A DNA stretch of 39,647 nucleotides from Isosphaeraceae bacterium. Its GTDB lineage: Bacteria > Planctomycetota > Planctomycetia > Isosphaerales > Isosphaeraceae. Shown in pieces: positions 8,020 through 15,517 of the stretch (the first letter of the stretch is position 1; every line of letters begins with the position of its first letter). The stretch spans positions 1-39,647 of the forward strand of contig JANXSX010000080.1 of NCBI GenBank assembly GCA_025356475.1, written 5' to 3'. The notes under the pieces were generated by a model. That model was not told the origin of the DNA and made no database searches. It was given only the letters and a program-made list of their open reading frames with translations. The position numbers and the translations under genes were made by a program.

Positions 8020-10213
8020 GCGTAAGCGACTGCGAGGCTGGTAGGGCGTCCCACATATTCGAAAACTGGTCTGTCCACGCACGCCGACCCTGGCGTGCGG
8101 TTCGCCAGCGGGGGTCGGTTGCGATCGGACCTAGATCGGCCAAGTCCTGCGCGACGACTGCCCAGATCGAACCCTGTTTCCCTGCCTTCGACTCTTCTCG
8201 TGTCAGATCCGTGTCGTAACGGACTCGACAGGTGAGTCCCGATTCCTGGGCTGCCGAGCCGATGATTGGCTCAAGGCTCAGGTAACGGTTTGTGATTTGA
8301 AACGCAATCAGCCCCTTGTGTGCGAGCTTGCGTCGATACAGATCAAGTGCTTCTCGTGTGAGCAAATGGACCGGCACCGCATCCGAGCTGAACGCATCAA
8401 GGACGATCAAGCCAAAGGAATGGTCGGGAGCCTCTTGAAGTTTGAGCCTCGCATCGCCGAGGACGATCTTCGTCTGCGAGGCCCGAGAGTCTTTCAAAAA
8501 CGTAAACCAGCTCGGATTTGAGGCGACGGCAGCAACTGCGGGGTCAAGTTCGTAAAAGGTCCAAGCTTCGTCCGACTCGGCGTAACAGGCCATGGCACCT
8601 GCCCCCAGGCCGACGATCCCCACCGATCTGGGCGCTGCTGACTCGTGGAATGCTCCGTAAAGCTGACCGAATGGGCCAGACCTTGTGAAATAGGCGAGCG
8701 GTTCATCACGATTCTTGGGGTCCAGCGACTGAATCCCATGCAGCGTACTGCCGTGAAAGAACCTGCGATACTGACCGTCATCGGAAGTCGTGACACGGAG
8801 CGTACCGAAGAAGCTTCGCTCGCGCCTGAGGAACTGGCCATTCACTCCCGAAGACAAACCGCTGGCCGTAAGGGCGGCCCCGACCGTCAACGCAAATCGA
8901 GCAGGAGAGGACTTCTGCTTCCAGGCCGCGAAGGCGATCAGACCGATCGCCAACATCGCTGAAAGAACAGAAAGGAGCGAGTCTCCTGCCCCTCCCAGGT
9001 CGGTCACAGCGATTGCGATCGCAACTCCGACGACACATGGGAGCGCAAACTCGCTTCGAGATCGCGGCCAAGCCATCGGCAACGCGAACAGACCAAGAAC
9101 CAGAGCCAACGGATATTCGGCGATCCGGTCAAAAATCAGGGGGGCGATCAGGGTATTCAATGCACCCCCCAGGACACCACCGACACAGAGAGCCAGATAA
9201 AATCCCGTCAGAAAGCGAGACTCAGGCCGACTCCTCGCCAATTGGCCGTGACAGACCATGGCAACCATGAAAAAACCGATCAAATGGATCGGAATCCACC
9301 AGGCTTGAACCAGTCCGAATCCGAGCGCGATCGCAAGTGCAGAGACGACCAGGGGTAGCCAACGCGAGCAGCGCAAATCGAACTTGAAACTATTCTGAGC
9401 GAAGACAATGATGAACGAGAGTTGATAGAGTGCCAGCGGGATAATCCAGAGCAAGGGAATCGCCGCAATGTCGGTCGAGAGGTAGGTCGTCACCCCCAGC
9501 ATCAGGCTGGCGGGGACCGTCGCAAGCGCGATCCAACGGGCAAACTGTCGCCAGCCGGGACTAGGTCCTTCGCTCATGTGTTCAGGAACTTTGGACTCGC
9601 CACTCTTCACGGACCGCCAAGTGAGCAAACCACAGAGGAACACCAGCCCGAGAAAAAAGCGGTATCCCCACGCCCAGAGTCTCCCCTGTTCGCTCAGCGT
9701 GAGAAAAGGCTCGATGACCACCGGGTACGCAACCAGGCCGAGCAACCCACCGAGATTGCTCGACGCATAGAGTGGATAAGGGTTCTGCGCGACCTTATCG
9801 CCCGGAAGAGAGAACCAGTTCTGGAGCGTTGGAGCGATGGTTGCAATCGCAAGGAAGGGAAGCCCGACCATTTTTGCCAAACACAGTAAGAGCCAGAATG
9901 TGGGGCGACTCTCGGTGAGTGGGGCAATCGATAAAGGGTCGGACGGATCGAATGGTAGCAATATCAGAACTGCACTATAGCCAATCAGCAATATGATCAA
10001 CCGGGCACGACCTGGGATCGTGAGGACCAAACCATGAGCCAGGGCGTATCCGCCTAGCAGTGCCACCTGGAAGAAGAGAACGCATGTATTCCAGACACCT
10101 GGCGAACCACCAAGGATCGGCAGTAAGCCCTTGGCCGTCATGGGCTCGATGAGGAACAACAACGCGGCCGCCATGAAGGTGGCAAGGGCGAAAGGGAGCG
10201 ATCTGGTCACCAC
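8003..10213 (-). CDS. Fused membrane transporter-like / spermidine synthase-like protein
   Basis: The first ~460 residues of this 736-residue protein are a multi-span membrane region (about a dozen hydrophobic segments). The rest is an aminopropyltransferase-type Rossmann domain with the SAM-binding motif (VGLGAGAM), the acidic strand FYELDPAV and the family-specific IVLDAFSSDAVPVHLLT. Such fusions are widespread in Planctomycetes. Polyamine synthesis has not been shown for them, so the reaction is uncertain. GTG at 10213 is preferred because CCGAGG lies six bases upstream. A TTG at 10237 is in frame and would add 8 residues but lacks a ribosome site. The stop overlaps the convergent gene ending at 8019. 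Confidence 0.88.
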   Translation of the reverse strand: MVTRSLPFALATFMAAALLFLIEPMTAKGLLPILGGSPGVWNTCVLFFQVALLGGYALAHGLVLTIPGRARLIILLIGYSAVLILLPFDPSDPLSIAPLTESRPTFWLLLCLAKMVGLPFLAIATIAPTLQNWFSLPGDKVAQNPYPLYASSNLGGLLGLVAYPVVIEPFLTLSEQGRLWAWGYRFFLGLVFLCGLLTWRSVKSGESKVPEHMSEGPSPGWRQFARWIALATVPASLMLGVTTYLSTDIAAIPLLWIIPLALYQLSFIIVFAQNSFKFDLRCSRWLPLVVSALAIALGFGLVQAWWIPIHLIGFFMVAMVCHGQLARSRPESRFLTGFYLALCVGGVLGGALNTLIAPLIFDRIAEYPLALVLGLFALPMAWPRSRSEFALPCVVGVAIAIAVTDLGGAGDSLLSVLSAMLAIGLIAFAAWKQKSSPARFALTVGAALTASGLSSGVNGQFLRRERSFFGTLRVTTSDDGQYRRFFHGSTLHGIQSLDPKNRDEPLAYFTRSGPFGQLYGAFHESAAPRSVGIVGLGAGAMACYAESDEAWTFYELDPAVAAVASNPSWFTFLKDSRASQTKIVLGDARLKLQEAPDHSFGLIVLDAFSSDAVPVHLLTREALDLYRRKLAHKGLIAFQITNRYLSLEPIIGSAAQESGLTCRVRYDTDLTREESKAGKQGSIWAVVAQDLADLGPIATDPRWRTARQGRRAWTDQFSNMWDALPASQSLTLRAQP

Positions 10214-10240
10214 GAAGAACCTCGGGACGAGTGTCAAACG

Positions 10241-10287
10241 GCGACCGCTCTTGACCAGCCAGACTCTGGCTGGCCTCGAGTGGTCGC
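10241..10287. other. Nested stem-loop between two minus-strand genes
   Basis: An outer 10-bp stem with one mismatch (GCGACCGCTC at 10241-10250 with GAGTGGTCGC at 10278-10287) encloses a perfect 9-bp inner stem (CCAGCCAGA at 10255-10263 with TCTGGCTGG at 10265-10273). It lies between the end of the SulP gene and the start of the spermidine-synthase-like gene. It could end SulP transcription or shape the leader of the next gene. No T-run follows on either strand, so a classical terminator is not evident. Confidence 0.5.
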
Positions 10288-10362
10288 TTGTTCGTCAAGA
10301 TCGTCGATCAGTTCCACGGCGGCGTCAAGCCGATCGAGTCCTGCTCTCGGTAGGGACGACAA

Positions 10363-11994
10363 TCAAACTGCACTCCGTCGGCGGGCGGCGAACTCGTGTG
10401 AGGAGAGCTTCTGGTGATTCTCCAGGCCGACCAGTTCCAGCTTCAGCCCTTCGCGTTCGAACTCCTCTTGAAGCTCATGAAGCTTTTCCATCACGCTATG
10501 ATCCACAAGACGCGTGTCGGAGAGATCGATCGTCAAATTCGTGCGCTGGACCAGGCCAATCTGCTCGATCTGTCGCTTGAAAGGAATCCAGTTACTGAAC
10601 ACGGCCGACCCGTGGGCGCTGATCAAGGTCGTTCCGTCGGCCTGTTTCTGGATGTCGAGAAACGGCTTGAAGAGCGAACGGAGCGGAACTCCGTTGAGGA
10701 TGTGAATGGTAAACTTCACGGCGATACCGATCCCAACCCCAACGAGCAGATCGGTCGCGAGCACTCCCAACAAGGTTGAGATAAATATGAACAACTGCTC
10801 TTTGCCCGTCTGAAAGACGTTCTGAAACTCTCGGGGCGAGGCCAGGCGAAAACCCGTGAAGACCAGCATTGCGCTGAGGGCCGCCAAAGGAATCCGGTGG
10901 ATCAGGCCCGGCAGAATCGCGACAAATGCCAGCAAGAAGAAGCCGTGGTACATGTTGGCGTATCGGGTACGACCGCCGTTATCCACATTGGCCTTACTCC
11001 GCACGATCTCAGAAATCATTGGCAGTCCACCGATCGCCGCCGCCGCCGTGTTCGCAACGCCGATGGCGAGGAGGTCGCGGTTCATGTTCGTCTTCCGCTT
11101 CCATGGATCGAGGCTATCGACCGCCTTGGCGCTGAGGAGCGATTCGAGAGTTCCGATCAAGGCGAATAGAAACACCCACTTCCAGCCCGCAAAGCTCGTC
11201 AGACCTCGAAAGTCGGGGAACGTCACGGCCTTGAACAGATTTCCGGGGACGGAGACCAGGAACTTCTCCCCGAGCGCGAAGTTCTGCCCACCCATCGAAT
11301 AGGTATGCTCGTTGGTCAGGTCAAAGTACATCCCCAAGGGGACGGCGACCATAATCACGATCAAAGGCGCAGGGATCAACCGCACGTATTGATTCTTGAT
11401 CAGTGGCTTCACAAACAAGATGATCAAGCTCACGAAGCCGATCAAGGCGATCTCCGGATTCATCGATCGGAACGACTTAGGAATCTGGGCGATCAACTCG
11501 AACGGATCCCCCTTCACACCCATCACGCCCATCGCAATGTGAATTTGCTTGGAAATGATGATCACGCCAATGGCTGCCAACATCCCGTGTACGACGCTGG
11601 TGGGGAAAAATTCCCCGAGAATGCCCGAGCGTGAGAGTCCAAAGATGATTTGCAAGATCCCAGCGGTAACGCCAACCCCCAAGACCACCTGGTAAGCGAG
11701 TTCTTCTCCGTAGATCTGTTTCATCTCGGTGATCGCTCCCAGAGCGATCACGATCAAGCCCGCCGCAGGGCCCTTGATCGTCAACTCCGAGTTGCTGATC
11801 CACGGAGTGAGCAGCCCCCCGATAATCGCCGTGAAGACCCCCGCGATGGCAGGATAGCCGCTCGCCAACGAGATCCCCAGGCACAGGGGTAGGGCGATCA
11901 AGAAGACGAGAAAACCCGACTGGAAGTCTGACCTGAAGTACTTGAAAAAACCGGTGCGGTCTCCGCGCGGAACATCCACTGGACTTACTGACAT
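10363..11994 (-). CDS. SulP family anion transporter with STAS domain
   Basis: This 543-residue protein moves an inorganic anion (sulfate, bicarbonate or similar) across the inner membrane. The N-terminal part has the conserved SulP start (SGFLVFLIALPLCLGISLASG), followed by about twelve membrane segments. A C-terminal STAS domain spans about residues 430-530 (LTIDLSDTRLVDHSVMEKL). ATG 11994 is chosen because AGGGG stands nine bases upstream and the protein then begins at the normal distance from the first membrane segment. An in-frame TTG at 12090 would add 32 atypical residues. No carbonic anhydrase gene is adjacent, so the substrate stays open. Confidence 0.92.
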   Translation of the reverse strand: MSVSPVDVPRGDRTGFFKYFRSDFQSGFLVFLIALPLCLGISLASGYPAIAGVFTAIIGGLLTPWISNSELTIKGPAAGLIVIALGAITEMKQIYGEELAYQVVLGVGVTAGILQIIFGLSRSGILGEFFPTSVVHGMLAAIGVIIISKQIHIAMGVMGVKGDPFELIAQIPKSFRSMNPEIALIGFVSLIILFVKPLIKNQYVRLIPAPLIVIMVAVPLGMYFDLTNEHTYSMGGQNFALGEKFLVSVPGNLFKAVTFPDFRGLTSFAGWKWVFLFALIGTLESLLSAKAVDSLDPWKRKTNMNRDLLAIGVANTAAAAIGGLPMISEIVRSKANVDNGGRTRYANMYHGFFLLAFVAILPGLIHRIPLAALSAMLVFTGFRLASPREFQNVFQTGKEQLFIFISTLLGVLATDLLVGVGIGIAVKFTIHILNGVPLRSLFKPFLDIQKQADGTTLISAHGSAVFSNWIPFKRQIEQIGLVQRTNLTIDLSDTRLVDHSVMEKLHELQEEFEREGLKLELVGLENHQKLSSHEFAARRRSAV

Positions 11995-12584
11995 CGGATT
12001 CAGCCCCTGGGTTTCTGGTTGTGCGTGAAATTTCGAGATGAAAACGGACGGATCTCGGGGGGAAAGACCATCGTTCACGTGGAGACGCAAAGCGTACAGA
12101 TCGAGTGATAAGATTCTTGAGGCATCGAGTCAACGAGGGACTTCGGTGCTCAGCGTGGGGTCGTCGTAACGAGCGAACCGTTCCGCATTGGCGACATCTG
12201 CGGATTCTGAGCGAGGTTCGTCAGCTTCCGAAAGATCAACAGGGGGGCGGGCTTGAGGTTGGGCAAGGTTGGCTGATCATGATCGACTGTCTCGCGCTCA
12301 AAGTGAAAATGACGCGCGGGGGGATCGCGGACGGAAACGAACCCACGACTCCATGGGTACTCATCCCGATTGGCTGAGCTTACTCATTCTAACGCCAGGA
12401 AGCCATTCCATTTCTTGAGTCCATTTGCCCTCATTTCTCGTATTCCCGTCCCCTGTTTGTTGCAAATTCGGGAAATGCCGGGAATTTCGCGATCTTCGTC
12501 TCTATTCTTTTTCGTGTGAACTGATACATACTGTGGACGCAAAGTCAGTATCCAGATGGTCACTGTCGGAGTTGAATCAACGTC
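11995..12584. other. Intergenic region between divergent genes
   Basis: This 590-bp stretch separates the minus-strand SulP gene from the plus-strand SRAP-like gene and should carry promoters for both. A small inverted repeat (AAATTC 12464-12469, GAATTT 12482-12487) was seen. No clear -35/-10 pair and no protein-like frame were recognised. Confidence 0.5.
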
Positions 12585-13052
12585 GTGTGCCTGGGGATTG
12601 CCTTGGCATGGAGCGAATTGCCCACGGAGATGATTGGGCGACATGGCTTGGACCGGCGCGTTCACGAACGCGGCGGCGAGCGAGAGATCCAATTCCTGTA
12701 CCGAGATCGAGCCCCTCGGCTTCCCGTCTGGCGTGATGGGCAACTGCAAATCGCGCGCTGGGGCAATGGTCGTGGCCAGAGTCAATTCTTACCCAAGACC
12801 GGTTGGACTTGGCTCTCAACGATCCAGGAGGGAGGCTGGCAAGGCTCAGATGCCGTCACGGTCGATATCCCAGCAATGCTTGCGCTCGATCGTGGTGTCT
12901 GGTATCGCGTCCGGCAAGGATTTCGTGGGTTACTCGTGCCTGATGAGTGCGGTAAGGCCGTTGTCTATGTCATCTGCGAACCCGCCAGCCACTACTATCG
13001 GATCATGACACGGTCAGATCGGATGCCCGTATTGATCGAGGAGCAGATTTGA
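12585..13052 (+). CDS. Short SRAP-like protein (possible HMCES/YedK relative)
   Basis: This 155-residue protein starts with Met-Cys, and its C-terminal part ends with a strand and RSDRMPVLI. SRAP proteins (YedK, HMCES) crosslink abasic DNA through Cys2 and carry a late HDRMPV-type motif; their WGL motif may match RWGN at about residues 58-61 here. The protein is much shorter than YedK (about 220) and has Ser where the catalytic His of the late motif would be. The first start, GTG 12585, is required to place Cys at position 2; the ribosome site is weak. The protein reads as a genuine conserved gene, but SRAP membership is inferred from short motifs and could be wrong. Confidence 0.7.
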   Translation: MCLGIALAWSELPTEMIGRHGLDRRVHERGGEREIQFLYRDRAPRLPVWRDGQLQIARWGNGRGQSQFLPKTGWTWLSTIQEGGWQGSDAVTVDIPAMLALDRGVWYRVRQGFRGLLVPDECGKAVVYVICEPASHYYRIMTRSDRMPVLIEEQI

Positions 13053-13133
13053 GCCGATGACAAGTTCAATTGGGGGCCACGCTTATTAGGTCAAGTGCGC
13101 CCAACGTTCGCCCCTCCCGAGCCGGAGCCACCG

Positions 13134-13652
13134 ATGCCGCGTCACATTTTCTGGGTCGGATTGCTCGCTTTCTCTGCAATCGTCGATAGGGCTCAAGCCC
13201 AGCAACCTGTCGCTCCACTGACCGCCGGACGGATTCTTGAGATGAGCCGGCCCGAGTTGGACGGGCTTTTTGCCCAAGGAACAGCGACCTTATTGCCCTC
13301 GGGGAAGGTGCGCGGGACGCCAATCACCGCTCCTGGCACAAGCCTCGGCCCAGCACGATCGAAGGCCGCGCGGATCCTCTGGCAAGGGAAAGTCGTTGAT
13401 GCCGAGCATGCGACGGCTGTGAATCGGTTTGTCGGGATCAAGCTTATCCGAGGCGACTTGCAGTGGGGGACGAGTTGGATGGATGGCCGCCCTGCCCTCT
13501 TGCTCGATTACCAGGCGACCTCGCGGATCTATGCACGAAACCGAGACGAAATTCGCCAAGTTGGACCAGGGCTCTACCTCGGTCGAATGTACTCCCGAAC
13601 CTCACCCCAGCCGACATTTGTCATGGACTTTATCCTCGAAGTCGTCAATTGA
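13134..13652 (+). CDS. Exported protein of unknown function
   Basis: This 172-residue protein has a signal peptide (MPRHIFWVGLLAFSAIVDRA, probable cleavage near AQA-QQP). The mature region is predicted to be a soluble mixed fold with a hydrophobic C-terminal strand (FVMDFILEVVN). The residues GRILEMSRPELDGLFAQG near the start of the mature part and TSWMDGRPALLLDY in the middle look conserved in style, but I do not recognise the family. ATG 13134 is preferred over an in-frame upstream GTG because GGAG precedes it and it starts the signal peptide exactly. Confidence 0.75.
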   Translation: MPRHIFWVGLLAFSAIVDRAQAQQPVAPLTAGRILEMSRPELDGLFAQGTATLLPSGKVRGTPITAPGTSLGPARSKAARILWQGKVVDAEHATAVNRFVGIKLIRGDLQWGTSWMDGRPALLLDYQATSRIYARNRDEIRQVGPGLYLGRMYSRTSPQPTFVMDFILEVVN

Positions 13653-13696
13653 GTAGGACGATCGGGCCAAGAGGGGAAAGGGAAGATGGTGTCCGT

Positions 13697-14170
13697 TTAT
13701 TTTTCCTTATTTGGCCTCCCCTTGGGACGGGTCGGCCACTCTGGTAGACCCAGATGCTTGGCCGTTGCTCGATCCATTCCGGTTTTCCTATCGGTCGGTC
13801 GCTGACGCTTGCCGTACGTACCTCCGAAAGTGTAGTACCATCCCACGGGGTAGCGACCCGTTGCCGCCACGGCTCGCCTCGCACCGAGCCCGCTCGTCGG
13901 CACCTAGTTCAGTCCACTCGGGTAATTTGTCCAACAGGGGGTCGGGGTCGACAACAAGTCCAATGAGGCTCGCGTGGCTTGACCAGCGATTTTCGCCAGG
14001 CTAGCCACCATTCCGGCGCGGAGCGGGTTCGCCTCAATGTAGGCAAGCACCGTCAGAAGATAGTCGCCATCCTGGACGGCGGGGCTTTTGAACCGCCCTT
14101 GCCAGACGTGTCCCGCATCGCAACTACTGGGCCAAGCAGGGGACTGAACGGTTACGATGGAGTTTGCCAA
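13697..14170 (-). pseudogene. REP-associated tyrosine transposase (IS200-like, RAYT), decayed fragment
   Basis: On the minus strand, 14125-13990 reads as the middle of a Y1/RAYT transposase (GHVWQGRFKSPAVQDGDYLL, then YIEANPLRAGMV). Its characteristic basic tail (ATAKHLGLPEW, RPKGRPNKEK, stop at 13697-13699) lies in another frame near the left end, and the part between lies in a third frame. At least two frameshifts are therefore present. The N-terminal third, including the HUH motif, is missing at the right end, where the sequence meets the sppA fragment. The gene cannot encode an active transposase. It is a remnant of the family that mobilises REP palindromes. Confidence 0.75.
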
Positions 14171-14513
14171 GCTTGAAAAGCTTACTGGGGGCCGGGTCTA
14201 CACCGGTCGGCAGGCCAAGGCAATTGGACTGATCGATGAGCTGGGAACACTCGACGATGCCATCGCTGCCGCCAAGGGGATGGTAGGTCTCTCATCGGGC
14301 GAGAAGACCGAGTTGCTGATTCTTCCCGAGGCCCGGAGTGTGCTGGAATCGCTGCTCGGGCCGCTCGAAGGACTGGATCTGACCGCGCCGACGATCACCG
14401 TGCCGATCCCCGAAATCCTTCAGCCGGCTCTGGCCAAGGTCAACACGTTTCTAAACTTGGTCGGCAAAGAGCCGGTGATTTTGGCGCTTCCCTACGACCT
14501 ACGCATTCGCTAA
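14157..14513 (+). pseudogene. 5'-truncated sppA (signal peptide peptidase), C-terminal remnant
   Basis: The 118 codons match the C-terminal part of SppA-type serine peptidases, with the conserved GGRVYTGRQAKAIGLIDELG followed by a helix (TLDDAIAAAKGMVGL). The catalytic Ser/Lys dyad and at least 200 residues normally found upstream are absent. Upstream sequence instead belongs to the decayed RAYT gene on the opposite strand. The join lies between about 14125 and 14170. This looks like a deletion linked to a mobile element. The frame is intact to its stop but is unlikely to be functional. Confidence 0.75.
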
Positions 14514-14530
14514 CCGTTGCGGTATATTCA

Positions 14531-14567
14531 AACGGCCCTCGACTTCGCGACGAAGTCGGGGGCCGTT
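14531..14567 (+). terminator. Strong hairpin after the sppA remnant
   Basis: A 17-bp stem with one G-T pair (AACGGCCCTCGACTTCG, loop CGA, then its complement) ends in GTTTCC. It lies 18 bp after the sppA stop and about 28 bp before the rraA-like ATG, and would stop transcription coming from sppA. It could also act in the leader of the following gene. Confidence 0.6.
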
Positions 14568-14594
14568 TCCATTTCGAAGTTGGAGCTCTCCGCG

Positions 14595-15296
14595 ATGTCG
14601 TCTCTCTTGACCGCCGATCAGATCGAAGGCCTTCGCAAGTACAACACACCGACGATTTCGAACGCGATCGAGACTTTTAATGTCCGACCCCGACATATGG
14701 GCTTTTTGCCTCACTTCATCCGTTGCTTACTCCCCGATATCGGCGTCATCATTGGGTATGCGGTGACCTCACAGACCCGCGCCCTGCCCGCGACCGAGAA
14801 GGAACAAGATGTCGCTTCCGATTACTTCCGCTACGTGGCCTCGATCCCCGGCCCCAAGATTGCGGTTGGTGAAGACCTCGACAACCCCCCCGGCCTTGGC
14901 GCCCAGTTCGGTGAGGTGACCGCGACCATCCACCAGAAGCTTGGCTGTGTTGGTCATATCACGAGCGGCTGCCCTCGCGACATCGACGAAGTCCGTGGTC
15001 TCGGCTTCGGCCTCTACGGCTTGAATCCTTGTGTCAGTCACGGCTATGTACGGATAGTCGGGTTTGGACGGCGAGTGAACATCGGTGGAGTTGATATTCA
15101 TCCCGGTGACTTGATCCATGCGGATAAACACGGGGTTTGCATCATCCCTCACGAGATCGCACCCAAGCTTGCCGATGCCTGCGCCGAGGTTGAAAGGCTA
15201 GAGCGCCCCCTCCTCGATATCTGCAAGACTGACGATTTCGACCTTGAGGAATATCTCCGCCGCCGGGTCGCGATGAAGACCGCAATCAATGAGTAA
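14595..15296 (+). CDS. RraA family protein (aldolase-like / RNase regulator family)
   Basis: This 233-residue protein has the RraA fold. It shows the conserved N-terminal TISNAIE, a central VTSQTRALPA and the metal/carboxylate site HPGDLIHADKHGVCIIP. Family members include the RNase E inhibitor RraA and 4-hydroxy-4-methyl-2-oxoglutarate aldolases. Divergent RraA-like proteins of this type are more often metabolic, so RNA control should not be assumed. ATG 14595 follows GGAG by ten bases. The gene lies just after the hairpin at 14531-14567 and is probably transcribed separately from the sppA remnant. The HpcH/HpaI aldolase and hydroxyacid dehydrogenase further on handle related compounds, but are far away. 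Confidence 0.85.
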   Translation: MSSLLTADQIEGLRKYNTPTISNAIETFNVRPRHMGFLPHFIRCLLPDIGVIIGYAVTSQTRALPATEKEQDVASDYFRYVASIPGPKIAVGEDLDNPPGLGAQFGEVTATIHQKLGCVGHITSGCPRDIDEVRGLGFGLYGLNPCVSHGYVRIVGFGRRVNIGGVDIHPGDLIHADKHGVCIIPHEIAPKLADACAEVERLERPLLDICKTDDFDLEEYLRRRVAMKTAINE

Positions 15297-15338
15297 CCTT
15301 TCAAGCATTCGTTGAAGCATTCTTCGGACTTCTGTTCC

Positions 15339-15367
15339 TTGATGACTCTGTACGGTCGTCCTACAAT
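15339..15367 (+). promoter_or_regulatory. sigma-70 promoter of the GH13 gene
   Basis: TTGATG (15339-15344), a 17-nt spacer and TACAAT (15362-15367) form one of the best promoter-like pairs in the window. It gives a leader of about 140 nt before the start at 15518. The leader contains two stem-loops: CGCTTTCAAC/GTTGAGAGCG (15402-15428) and AATTCTT/AAGAATT (15437-15453). Confidence 0.6.
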
Positions 15368-15517
15368 TATATCCTTCGTGAAGCGGCGGTCGTCGATCCT
15401 TCGCTTTCAACTCTTGGTGTTGAGAGCGATCGGCACAATTCTTGCTAAGAATTTGACCGCCCCGCCCCTGCTCATATTAGAAATTCCCGATCGACTCAAA
15501 AGTCGAGGAGCCCTTTG

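Noticed and set aside
12105-12377. A 90-codon plus-strand frame in the intergenic region
   Set aside because: No ribosome site, odd composition and no resemblance to a protein family; it lies in a region expected to hold promoters.
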